A stretch of DNA of 64,000 nucleotides. Source: Apiosordaria backusii (Eukaryota > Ascomycota > Sordariomycetes > Sordariales > Lasiosphaeriaceae). The notes below the pieces were generated by a model. The model was not told where the DNA came from. It ran no database searches and saw only the letters and a list, made by a program, of their open reading frames with translations. Positions 10,081-20,401 of this stretch are shown in pieces; positions within the stretch are counted from its first letter, which is position 1; each line of letters starts with the position of its first letter. The stretch covers positions 1,302,001 to 1,366,000 of the forward strand of contig JAUKTV010000003.1 in the NCBI GenBank assembly GCA_030549205.1, in the 5' to 3' direction. A program made the translations under genes and the position numbers.

Positions 10081-11632
10081 TCAAGCAGTCGCTTTCTCGG
10101 CATTCTGTTTACGTTCAGCGATCGGCTTGCGGCCGTAGACGACATATCTACAACAAGTAGGTCAGCATAAATTAGCCCATCTCATCCATGTTTCCTGGTG
10201 ATAACTCACATAGGCCAATACGCATGCACTTTCGGATCCCTCAACACCTTCCTCGCGTTCGCAGCAAGCAGTAACGCCTCTTCATGACTCCAACCCAGCG
10301 CTCTCGTGATGGGCGCCAAGATAGCTGACTCGAGGACTGGGTCCATGTCATAAAGCGCCCACTGACCCAGCCTCTTATACTTGGGATCCCGGGGCCAGCC
10401 ATTCGTTGGCCACTTGTAGATGCGTTCAACGACGTCTTCAAACCCGGCTTCCTCCATCAAGGACTTCCAGTTTTGTGCGGCCGAGAGTGGCCGGCCCATG
10501 GCTTCCATGGACTTCATGAGCCAGGTCATCCAGATCCACAGGCCAGAGTCCTCGCCGAGGGTACCGTCATCACAGCCAATGGGCAGAGCCATGTCCTGTG
10601 TCTCGAAGTACCCGCCGGGTTCAAGCTGGTCGTATACCTTCTTGACGATGGCGGCGTTGTCTGCGAAGCTGCCTGTCATGAACCGGCTGAAGATGAAGTC
10701 AAATGATTTGGACCACGTCCAGTCCATTTCGAGGTCATCGATCTGGGACATGTCAGCCTCTTTTGCTTTGTATTTTTGGATATTCGCCTCATGGCTAGAG
10801 TACCTCAAATGAACAGTTCGGTGGCAAACTGACTCTGTGGTTAGCGGCATTTGTTTCTAAAGTTGTGGCTTGGGATATGTACGCACAAGTCTGGTTGAAC
10901 GGGGCTCAGATCAACACCGATGACCTTGGCAATGGTCAGCAGCCGACTTACGATGCATACGGAAATCTATGGAGCTACTGCACTTCTGCCTCTGAATGAA
11001 TATCCGCTATTACGCCCCATCTGGGTCAGCTTGGAGGGTAGGAACGGGGGACCAGAGTAGGAATAAGAAGTCTTACCGTAGTCAATACACCAGATTCCAC
11101 TCCCGGTGCCGAGGTCGAGAACTCTCTTTGCACCATCTTTTTTTGGGCAGAGGCATATCGCCTCGTCAAACGTCAACCTGAAGAGATGATGTTGCAAGTC
11201 TTTTTCAATGTTGAACTTGAAGTCAGCTAACGGACCTAGAGGGGCATCTCCCTCCAACTTGGTCTGAACCCACCTAGCCGTTCAATCTCGGACTATAAAC
11301 GAAACGGTTCAGTACATGGAGACTTGAGGGAAGGGTACATTGCGCATACCGCATCGTTGGGCATAAAGTACTTTCCCGCACTCATGGAATGGTAGGTCCG
11401 TCCGTTCTCTTCGTAAAATTCAAAAATGCTAGACCGCAGAGAGGCAAGACTACTTCTGGTTGAAGATGCCTCGTCTATCCCCGAGTCATAATCTTCATCA
11501 TCTTGGGCATCAGAAGGTCCCTAATGACAAAAGTCAGGATGACAAACCGCTCCGCCGCGCAGAAATGAGGATGGAACGTACGAGTTGGACTTCGTGCTCA
11601 TGATGGGTATCCGCTAATGGTGTCTCGGGCAT
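10081..11632 (-). CDS. LaeA-like SAM-dependent methyltransferase
   Basis: Class I methyltransferase of the LaeA/UMTA type common beside fungal secondary-metabolite genes. Start ATG at 11632 (MPETPLADTHHEHEV). Exons read as 11632-11582, 11520-11350, 11292-11274 and 11226 to about 11079; then pieces encoding VIGVDLSPVQPD, LPPNCSFE, IDDLEMDWTW through HAYWP, and YVVYGRKPIAERK, ending at TGA 10081-10083. Motif I is DLGTGSGIWCIDY. Typical family landmarks follow: NGRTYHSM, GGYFETQD, GFEDVV and HAYWPIYVVYGRKP. The segment 10935-11080, between motif I and VIGVD, could not be spliced in frame with canonical sites, so one small exon there may be damaged. It is divergent from the P450 at 12034. Confidence 0.83.
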
Positions 11633-12033
11633 CGCGTGGCTTTATCTTTGCAAACCGATCCCCACTTGCTTTGGTTGGTTGTTACGACCGTGAGAAGTCG
11701 AACGAGACAACGGCGGGGAATGGCGAGCGGTTAGGTAATGTTGAAGTGATCTTGATGCATGTTCTTTGTGTTGGAAGCGACGTGCACCCCGCTTGGTTGG
11801 TCATCACCCTCTCGGAGCGCCACCCGTAACGGTAACCGTCGCCCCATTGGTCCCGGGCCCAGCACACATTCGCTCTTGCAGGAGCACATGCATCATACTG
11901 CAAAGCCAGCAAGCACCCTCGTCACAGCGCAGCTCCATGGAGGACCACGGTGTGATGATCTCCAGCATGAAATATCCGCGCTGTGACACAGCATGGCCCA
12001 ACTTCTGTCCCCGTGTTTTCCACACGGTACAGA
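11633..12033. promoter_or_regulatory. Bidirectional intergenic region, methyltransferase/P450
   Basis: About 400 bp separate two divergently transcribed genes, so their promoters must share this interval. No specific factor site can be named. Small ORFs on both strands here are shadows. Confidence 0.5.
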
Positions 12034-13655
12034 ATGCAGGATCTCATCATGCCATGGTTACCACCCTCAACCGTGGCCCTTATCGGGACGGGCCTTTTGG
12101 TTTTGTATCTCCTCGCAGCCCGTGTCAAGTCCTTTTTGAGAACGCGGCATATCCCAGGACCAATCTGGGCTGGATGGACCGACCTGTGGATGATGCGTGC
12201 GCAGCTTAGCGGACGATTTTGCTTTCTTCTTCAGGATGCTAACACAAGATATGGTAATATACCCCGTGCTGGCCTGTCCCCAATACTCTCCGCTAACATT
12301 ATTCCCAAAGGTCCCATCGCAAAGATCGCACCCAACTGGGTGGTCTGCGGCAACGCCGAAGAGCTCAGACGCATCTGGGGAGTCCGCTCGGCGTGGAAGC
12401 GGCCATTCTGGTATCGCGCCTTCCGTTTTGATCCCTACAAGGACAACGCTTTCTCCACCATTGATGATCAAGCCCATGAAAAGCTAAGAGCGAAGCTCAT
12501 GCCAGGCTACGGCGGCAAAGATGTAGACAACCTCCATGAACTCATCGACCGGCAAGTCGCCGGTCTTGTGTCGCTGCTCGAGACGAAATATCTGTCCACC
12601 AAGACCGACTTCAAGCCCGTCGACCTGGCACGCAAGGTGCAGTACTTCACCTTGGACGTCATCTCTGCTCTGGCATTTGGCAAGGAACTGGGCTACCTCG
12701 CAGCCGACAAAGATCTGTTCAGCTATATCCAGACCACCGAGAGCACACTCCCATTTATGCTTACAATCGGGTTTATGCCCTGGTTCTTGAAGCTCATTCA
12801 GTCGCCACGCCTCAAGTTCCTCATGCCCGACATCGATAAGATTGTCGGTATCGGATCCGTCATCAAGACTGCTCACCAAGCCGTTGCCGAACGATACGGC
12901 GACAAGCCCCTGGTCAAGCGTGACATACTCGGCTCCTTTGTCGCGCATGGCCTCACCAGGGAAGAAGCAGAAGGTGAGACAGTGGTGCAGATCATCGCCG
13001 GCTCCGACACGTCGGCCACCGCCATCCGCTCCACCCTGCTCTTCATCATCACCAATCCGCTCGTCTACCGCCGTCTACAGGCCGAGATCGACACCGGTAT
13101 CCAGGACGGCCGGGTTTCCTCTCCCATTACAGACGCTGAGGCCAGGGACCTGCCCTACCTGCAGGCAGTAATCCGTGAGGGTCTTCGAATGTGGCCACCC
13201 GCGACGGCTGCCTTGCCCAAGGTCTCAGACAAGGACCAGGTTGTGTGTGGTGTTTGCATCCCGGCTGGGACCAACATCGCGTGGGCGCCTTTCAGCTTCT
13301 TGCGGAGTAAGGAGACATTTGGGGAGGACGCTGATGTCTTCAGGCCGGAGCGGTGGCTGGATATCGACCCGGCAAAGTATCGGGTCATGGACCAGACTGT
13401 GATGATGGAATTCGCGTCGGGGAGTCGGTGGGAGTGCCTGGGCAAGACAGTGGCGCAGATTGAGCTCAACAAAGCTTACGTCGAGGTGAGCAGTCGTCCC
13501 TCGAAAGAAAATAGTATTTTACTGACTTCTGAGGGTAGCTTTTGCGTCGGTTTGACATTACCCTGATTGACCCGACGAATCCATGGACGTCATTCAATGC
13601 GGCGGTCTTTATACAGAGTGATATGAATGTTGTGGTAACTAGACGGGAGCCCTGA
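12034..13655 (+). CDS. Cytochrome P450, pisatin-demethylase-like
   Basis: Microsomal monooxygenase. The start chosen is MQDLIMPWLPP at 12034, followed by a membrane anchor (VALIGTGLLVLYLLA) and the proline hinge IPGPIWAG. Exons are 12034-12253, 12311-13485 and 13539-13655. The first intron (57 nt, donor GTAATA, branch GCTAACAT) has no stop and is a multiple of three; removing it restores TRYGPIAKIAPN. Landmarks are the I-helix AGSDTSA, the K-helix EGLRM, FRPERW, and the heme loop FASGSRWECLG with Cys ligand. The tail is LLRRFDITLIDPTNPW. The layout matches fungal pisatin-demethylase-type P450s acting on aromatic compounds; the substrate is unknown. The gene is intact. Confidence 0.9.
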
Positions 13656-13977
13656 GGGGAAGGGAAGTAGATAATAAGTGTAACAACACCGGAATCTGGT
13701 CTCAATTCACCACGTAACTTCTCGCCGCTTTATCCAAACTAAATCAGGCGGAGCTGAGGACCGGCTCATATTTGGCTACGGTCTGCTCACCCGGCTCAGG
13801 GATTGCTCAGGATCTATTCACCCTACTCAGGGTATACTCACCCTATTTACTACATAACGTCAGTCGATCAGGTCAGGTGCTCCCCCGAAAGTTTTCTCTC
13901 ACGAACAGCCAATTTATACCCTTAGACTTGAATATCTGTCAAGTTATAACGAAAAACCCGGAATATGCCCATGTGCT
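13656..13977. other. Intergenic, no gene seen
   Basis: Spacer between the P450 stop and the C-terminal end of the CorA-like remnant. It contains several CACCC and CTCAGG words but no ORF with support. Confidence 0.5.
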
Positions 13978-16103
13978 CTAAACTTCCACATCCTCTAGGC
14001 CGTCAACTTTCTCCTTGCCTTTCCGCGGTGCCATTCTCCGCCGAGCAGGATTGCCACCCGTCACCTCAGGGATGCCAGATCCTGCAACTCTTGTGAACAA
14101 GGGCGATAAAAACTCATCCGGGCGTAGGTTTCGCACACGCTCTAGCTTCTTCGCCCTCTCGCTTCGCATCTTCATTACCTTTTGATTGGTTTGCTGCACC
14201 GCCTGCTGAGCGTCCCATTCATGAGAAAATTTAAGGGGAAAAAAGAAACCCGTCTGGGTGGGCACCCATTCTGTCCAGGGGTGATGGTGGACCAGAGCCA
14301 GAGACGGGTACGTTCGTGGAAAGACACACCAACAGCTGCCCATATTATGACGTAGGAAACGGGGACTCAGCGAAGTGCACCAAGGGGAACGGAATGTCTT
14401 ACAGATTATGATAAGCTGCAGTGAAAGAGTCCTGTCTGGGAATTGCTTGTTATTCATGCCGAAGAGACTTGCGATGAACCAGAGTAGGGGCTGATCCAGT
14501 GTGTTAGGGGCAAGTACCCATGATCGGCGAAGCTCCACTTACAAAGATAGTAGTCATGATAGTCAGCAACATTCTTGCTCGGCCCTGGCGAGCAGATTCG
14601 AGGGCTTTGTGTGTGGATTGCCAGATATAGAGAGCTTGTTGCTTGTCTTCCAGCAACTCCCTTGCCTTACAGGAGCGAGTAGGTTAGTACCCCGTTCACA
14701 CATAGCCTTCGAGGCTGTCCACCTCTAGCTCCCGGGACGGGTCATGCATTGCTCGTCGTCTTTTTTGACAGAATTATCAGTTCCTGGATGTCCTGAGCCT
14801 GGGCAGTGGGTCATGTCCATGAGAACCTTTCCTGCTGATTTCTTGAATTCCACCAACTGCCTTGCCGAATGCCGCTGACTCGGAATACTGAGGATTTTAG
14901 TTTGAAACTGTTCCAGAAGATCGATCTGTTTGTACTGGATATCGCGGATGACATTGAGCTCCTCAGTAATCCGTTTTGCCTTCCGGTAGTGCCTGCGTTC
15001 CCTGTCGTCCAGGAACTGCGAGTCGGGAGGGCTGTAATGATTCCATGACCCTAAGCTCTGGCGAGCCAGAACCGTCTTTGGTGAGTCCCGGCGGTATTGC
15101 GAGAGAACATGTTGCGTGTTTATCTATGCGGGCACTCGGCCAGTACAGCCACGAGGTAATCTGAATCACGGCGGGTAGTAAGTGGAGAGTTGGGGAGCAT
15201 ACGGTTTTGCCGATGGCCTTGTTGAAGATATCTGGGATTCGGAGTGGAGGTTCCCGTTGCGTAAGAACGTTAGAATGTTTTACATGAAGCATTATGTCCC
15301 ATTAACTGTGGGTGGGCGGTACCTCGCTACTTTCACCTGGTATCGCTGTAGGATTGAAAAGCAACTTTGTGCATTCGTCGAGAATGGTAATGGCTAACTT
15401 CCATGCATGGAGGAAATCTTGCCCTCGCGAGCGGCCATTAGCCGCGTACGAATTGCCTTGTGCACTCCAGAGTTGTCCACTCGGTCCATGCCAAATCGAT
15501 TAGGAAGGCATGTGATGATGGTCCGCTCATCGAGAATCTACATCCACAGCTGGTCCACCATGATGACTCGTGGAACCTTCCGCACATACTCTCTGCACCT
15601 CTCCTGTCTCACCATATTAAACTCAAAGGTGCCTTCAAATTCGATTGTGTGTTCGAACAGGTCCTTGTGGTCGATAGAGCGAAGGGCATGATCTAAGCAA
15701 CTCGGCTCTCCTTTTGTCTCACAGTAGGTTACCTGGTCTCTCTTACTTGGATGTCCCGGATCGGATTACTGGGACACGAGTACTGATCCAGCGTCCGACG
15801 GACATGGAGCGGCAGGTCATCGAAAAGGTACATTTCTATTAGCTTTTCGTCTATGAAGTTCGACATCTCCTCGTAGAGCCTTGCAGCATCCAGAAGATAG
15901 TACTGTTTGAGGGGGTTTGGCACCATAACTCGCCGGCCACACATCCATCTACCAGGTTTGTATCGCAGTCGTCGCAGTCGTCGCAGTCGGCCAAAGGCGT
16001 CGGCGGACCAGAGCGTCTTTAGGGGTCTCGAACTCAAGAACTCTGGTTCTCGGCTGAGGCTCTGACGGCTCACCAACCTGCGATTGTAGTGATCCTGCTG
16101 GTG
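13978..16103 (-). pseudogene. CorA-like Mg2+ transporter family remnant
   Basis: Read on the minus strand, the order matches fungal CorA-like proteins. EKLIEMYLFDDLPLHVRRTLDQY is followed by RDQVTYCETKGEPSCLDHALR, VPRVIMVDQLWMWILDERTIITCLPNRFG, LAITILDECTKLLFNPT, EELNVIRDIQYKQIDLLEQFQ, and finally a membrane-proximal FIASLFGMN (the family GMN signature) and a basic tail ending at 13978. At least two -1 frame breaks occur, near 15735 (RDIQV to RDQVTY) and near 15405 (SSMHG to LAITIL). The first transmembrane segment is poorly preserved. This is probably a decayed gene; exon boundaries in 14540-15330 were not resolved. Confidence 0.6.
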
Positions 16104-16265
16104 TCTACGCAGCTAATTACGTTGCTCCGCTGACTCGGCGCGAACTGCTCGTAACATGGTATCGTGTTTTCGAGCAGTTTCCCAGTCAAGATATGGTAGC
16201 TTCGTTTGGGTGCCCGATCAGCGGCTTTTTAGTCACCTGAAAAACATGATTTTGGGTAGGGATTC

Positions 16266-16436
16266 CAGGGGTGGGCAATGAGGCAAGTCAAGTCAAGCCG
16301 AGGGTCCTATTTGGTTTGACTTGCCAAAACAACGGCCTAGCTTACTTGAAGCCATCACTAATTTGACTTGGCATCGTGAACTTGGCAAGTCAAGTCGAAT
16401 TCCGATCAAGTAGGACTTGGCTCACTGCCCACCCTG
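16266..16436. mobile_element. hAT-type miniature element, 171 bp
   Basis: Left end CAGGGGTGGGCAATGAG and right end CTCACTGCCCACCCTG are imperfect inverted repeats of the same family as the element at 3732. A perfect 8-bp target duplication AGGGATTC flanks it (16258-16265 and 16437-16444). The interior is short repeats of CAAGTCAAGTC and its complement. It has no coding capacity. Confidence 0.93.
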
Positions 16437-16444
16437 AGGGATTC

Positions 16445-17328
16445 ACGAAGAGAGCAAGATTTGGTGGAGAATTGTCCGCCTTGATGCAGCGATCGAGGTT
16501 CTCAAAACACTTGGTACACTGCACGGTGAGGTCGTCTCCGGTTTCGATGGGCTCATGTGCTCAATCAACACAGTCCGCGTGGAAATCGCGCAGGAGTTGG
16601 ACCGGGAAAGAATGACTCTCAAGCTTACCAGCGATTGTCCCGTCCAATTTCTTCTCAGCCGCATCTTTCCTTAGGTAGGTAGTTACTCTTCCATCGTTTT
16701 GCCGGTTACCCCCGGCTTTTCTCCTTCCTCGCGCAGGCGCCGTGCGGCTGAGGATCAGGGAAGCAGAAGGACGTGAACGCTGGTTCTCTACCTTCCCACC
16801 GTCCTCTGCGCGAATGTCCATCGATTAGGGGCGTAGAAGCCTCTCAAAACCGTCATATCTGTGGCTCCCAAGGCCACCGCCAAGCAGAAGCACATTTCCC
16901 AGCAAATGACCGACATCAAAGGGCTCTCGGAAGGAGCATTCGGGCGCAAGCACCATATGAGGATTACTGCCGATGATGCCAGCGAGACACTGACAAAAGC
17001 GCAGAAAAGGATCTTCTTTGAGATGGCATACAGCTCACGAGCTCTTGAAGACCTAAAGGTAGAGCTTAGTGTTTTCAGATAACCGCTTGATCCGGCCAGA
17101 CAAGTAGGACCAACGATGTCTCCACTTCGCTTGAGATACCAGACGCCATCCTCTTCCCATCAGTGCCCAAGGCTTTTTCCACCATAGCCCAATGAACACA
17201 TGTTATTGTGCCCGACATCCAGCCAAGACACGGAAGCATAAAGACGCTTGATTCCTCAGCGTCCCTTTCACTGTGGTTCCGTTTCCAGCAATGCAACTTT
17301 CTTTGTTCCATCTAGCCCATAAAGATCC
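16445..17328. other. Possible gene fragments, unassigned
   Basis: A plus-strand frame at 16861-17082 (KQKHISQQMTDIKGLSEGAF onward) has a coding-like composition, and a minus-strand frame at 16561-16821 ends in FPVQLLRDFHADCVD. Neither has a domain I recognise, and no intron structure links them. They may be remnants around the CorA-like pseudogene. Confidence 0.35.
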
Positions 17329-18540
17329 ATGTCCCCTTGTCTCATCGTCCTTTCCCCGACTTTCCAGGGCGATAGCTACTTTCAGAATCGTAGAACGAGC
17401 ATGATACTTCCACGCCGCTCCCTCAGGCTTGCCCGACGCCAGAATGAAGGCCTATGTAAGGATGGCAAGCACTATAATTCTGACCACCCTGTTATAGACG
17501 ACCTTGTCACAGACGATCTAGACACCCGCGCCACTTCTTTAGACGACGACAGCGTAATAGAGGACTCAGAAAGCCTCGACCTAGAGCCAGACTACCTTGA
17601 GATAGACGACATGAGTGACGTCCGGAACCCAACCTACCGCAACCGCTGCCTGCAGCTCAACCAAATCTATTTCCAGCACCCGTTAAATCGCCTGCCAGAT
17701 ACCGTGGCTTCTTTTGTAGACCAAATGAAGGCCCACGCCCACACCCGTGGACACGCCAACACCAATACTGACACCGACACCGCCGCGATCATTCCCAAAC
17801 TCACTCTAGATATCGTACACAACGCCATTTGGGAGCTGGGTGACTTGGGCATGCGCTCCACCGAGGGCAACGTGGTGGCCTTCTTGGGCAACTATCTCTT
17901 TCCACGGCCGGGGCATCCGAAGGGCGGAATAGAGTCAATGGTCAATGCCAAGCTCGCCCGTCATCTTCTACCTTCCTATCATGAGGTTCGGATCCCACAG
18001 CCACGGCCTAATTTGCTGTTCGGCTATCCGATCATGTCAGGCTTCCGCTCCCAACCACCGGCCTTCACCCCAACACAAACTATGACTTTACACAGGCTCC
18101 ATCCACAGATCCAGGATTACGCGCAAGCGTCCTATGACCTGTGTTTCCCTTTTCTGGTCATCGAGTGCAAGTCAACTGCAGGTACCGGAGGAAGCATTTG
18201 GGTCGCAGCGAACCAGTGTGCTGGTGCCACAGCCGCATGTCTTCAGACCGTCGACCAGTTAAACATGGTACTCGGAGAAGCTGGAGCGGCAAACCATGTC
18301 GCCAATTTTTGCTGCAGTCTCGCCATTGACAACAACCTTGCACAGCTCCATGTGTCCTGGAAGGACGGCACGAGTTTCTACATACAACAGATAGCTTCAT
18401 TCTTGCTGTCGGATCCCGAACACTTTATACGCCTTCACGCCTACGTGGCCGCCATTCTCGAGTGGGGGCAAGGTCGCCTAGAGAACATTCGCCTGGCCTT
18501 GGACTACATCGCGGCAGCGCGGGCAGAAACCACCACCTAG
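17329..18540 (+). CDS. Unknown fungal protein with ECK motif, 403 aa
   Basis: Single-exon gene of unknown function. The longest frame starts at 17329; the ATG at 17401 (MILPRRSLRLARRQNE) is an equally good start. Residues about 55-95 are strongly acidic (DDLVTDDLDT, EDSESLDLEPDYLEIDD). The conserved-looking core begins near NRCLQLNQIYFQHP, with PRPNLLFGYPIM followed 40 residues later by FPFLVIECKS and WVAANQCAGA. A D/E residue then E-x-K on a strand is how PD-(D/E)XK nuclease folds look, and several fungal DUF families share this layout. The nuclease idea is inference from motif shape only. A low-complexity HTRGHANTNTDTDTAA insert lies near residue 150. Confidence 0.72.
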   Translation: MSPCLIVLSPTFQGDSYFQNRRTSMILPRRSLRLARRQNEGLCKDGKHYNSDHPVIDDLVTDDLDTRATSLDDDSVIEDSESLDLEPDYLEIDDMSDVRNPTYRNRCLQLNQIYFQHPLNRLPDTVASFVDQMKAHAHTRGHANTNTDTDTAAIIPKLTLDIVHNAIWELGDLGMRSTEGNVVAFLGNYLFPRPGHPKGGIESMVNAKLARHLLPSYHEVRIPQPRPNLLFGYPIMSGFRSQPPAFTPTQTMTLHRLHPQIQDYAQASYDLCFPFLVIECKSTAGTGGSIWVAANQCAGATAACLQTVDQLNMVLGEAGAANHVANFCCSLAIDNNLAQLHVSWKDGTSFYIQQIASFLLSDPEHFIRLHAYVAAILEWGQGRLENIRLALDYIAAARAETTT

Positions 18541-18605
18541 CTAGGCAAACGCAAGGCTATCGACGATGACGGCTGGATAGGTTCGTCCCCTCCCTCTTAC
18601 CTCAT

Positions 18606-19640
18606 CAGGGTGGGCAGTGAGATGAGATGGGCCGAGCCGGGGGTCTCGCTCGGCTTGTCTCCCTGAAATGACGGCCTGGCTCGCTCGGAGGCATCACCAG
18701 CTCGGCTCGGTCTCACCGTCTCACCGAGACGAGCCGGAAGTGGTTTTTCCGGCCGATTTCTTGGCAAAGTGGGGACATACATTCGAACTACCGTATCTTC
18801 CGTTACCTAATCTATGGTGTTGAGGGCCTTACTTCTTCCACTGCTTCAAGCACTCCACCATATTGATAGTTTTCTCACAAAGTCTATGGCGTTGAAGGCC
18901 ATACGTAAGCTTGGCCTGGCTGAACAGCCTCTCGCACTCTGACGACATCTGAGGCATGGTAAGTAGGTCCAGGGCCATGCAAGAGAGGTTGGGAAGATCT
19001 TTTTTTTTTAGCAATCCAACACTGAATCGGATCCTCCACTGGTTTCACATGGCCTCCCAAGTAGACCTTGATCTCATCGATGTCCTCAGGCGCCGGCTCC
19101 GGTTCATCGTAAAAGCCGCGGGTGGTGAGGACGTTCTTCTTCTTCTTCCGCTTCGAAGGTGCCTGGGAAGAAGAAGCCTGGGAAGAAGCCGGTGGTGGTG
19201 AAGGGCCTGGTGGGTAGGGAGTCTCAGTGTTCTCTGAGTACTCGGCCGAATACAACCTCTTGAAGTTGTAAAGAATACTCTCTACTCGCGCCTTTATCAT
19301 GTAGTTATCTACCCACTTCATACGGTAGCCAGGATGACAAATAAAAGCAGACTAGTACACTGGGTTGTTATCCGTTACAACTAAGTACTTGTTGAGCTTG
19401 TTGATAGCGCAATTAAGGCTCCGTTGAATAAAGTCAAGATCGAAGTCGCCAAGCTTAAAGGAGGTGGGAGTAGCGGTGGCCTGGCTGTCCTCCACGTAGT
19501 TATCGTCGCTATCGTCGTCGCCGGAGCAGGCACATCACCGACCTGGATGGAAGAGCCGGCTTGGGTCCCATCCCCGTAGTCTGTAGCGGGACGTCAGGGC
19601 CGGTGAAGAGGTTGTCTGGTGCATTGATCCACCCACCAGC
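18606..19640. mobile_element. Truncated hAT transposon carrying a transposase remnant
   Basis: The left end reads CAGGGTGGGCAGTGAG (18606-18621), the same TIR family as the two miniature elements. The 3' end of a minus-strand transposase follows. No matching right TIR or copy of the adjoining TACCTCAT was found, so the right end is truncated or lies in diverged sequence; the end at about 19640 is approximate. Confidence 0.72.
18829..19460 (-). pseudogene. hAT transposase C-terminal fragment
   Basis: Reading leftward on the minus strand gives INKLNKYLVVTDNNPVY, then a stop, then YRMKWVDNYMIKARVESILY and a Ser/Pro-rich linker. The hAT C-terminal dimerisation region follows (NLSCMALDLLTMPQMSSECERLFSQAK). 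The frame changes at an A10 run (minus strand, about 19000-19009) between IQCWIAKKK and KKDLPNLSC. The MSSECERLFS block is diagnostic of hAT transposases. It is non-functional: an in-frame stop, a frameshift and a missing N-terminus. Confidence 0.85.
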
Positions 19641-19828
19641 TGCATCTGCTGTTGTATTCAAAATTATTATTGTTCAACCTGAGAGTCGAAGGACACGCCA
19701 AAATTCTGAACATCAGACACGTAGTCGATCCAGGAAGTGCACGAAGTAAAAAGGCAAGGGAGATGATGCAGGTCTTTGTGTCGTGTGTCCACCTGCACCT
19801 CAGTCATCAAAAATCATCAAAGAGAATA

Positions 19829-19910
19829 CGACGTGGGCCTGATTCGAACAGACGCTCCCGAAGGAACAAGATTTCTAGTCTTGCGCATTAGACCACTCTG
19901 CCACCACGCC
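19829..19910 (-). tRNA. tRNA-Ser (anticodon AGA)
   Basis: Minus-strand cloverleaf. Acceptor GGCGTGG pairs with CCACGTC (one G-U). The D arm is GGCAGAGTGGTCTAATGC. Anticodon stem CAAGA/TCTTG encloses loop CTAGAAA (anticodon AGA). The long variable arm (TTCCTTCGGGAGC) is typical of class II tRNAs, and the T arm is GTCTG-TTCGAAT-CAGGC. No intron. The only mismatches are wobble pairs. Confidence 0.92.
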
Positions 19911-20401
19911 TTAATAAATTTTATGCTCAAAATGATAGTAATTGTACCGCAGCCATCCAGAACGTGCACTTCTGCAGCCATGGGAACGCAGACGAGAGGC
20001 CGGGAAAGTCTTTGAGCCCTCAAAGAGCAATTGCGGTTGAGCAACTCTTATCCTCATACCCGCGAAGAGCCCGTCGCTGATACGACGGAGGAAACCCCGA
20101 ATTGATGACTCCTTTTCATGGACTTGCGGATATTTCTACTATCATGTAGACAGAAACGGTCAAGTGTTGTTGATTTTGGGTGCGCCGAGCCTCGACACTG
20201 TACCCCGGAACAAAGCAAGCAGGTGGGGCCTGCTTGATGACACTGAATACCACACATGATAAACGTAATTGTTTGGCTGCTGGCCTCAGAGACGGAGAGA
20301 AGCGAGAGATATTTTGACTCTTTTGATGCCTCCGGTGCGGTGCATCTTCTGGATCAACAGCGAGCATCACCTTCACAGCAGCAAAAGAGCCCCACTGTGA
20401 G
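19911..20401. other. Intergenic, no gene seen
   Basis: Spacer between the tRNA and the broken methyltransferase, with only short overlapping ORFs. Confidence 0.5.
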
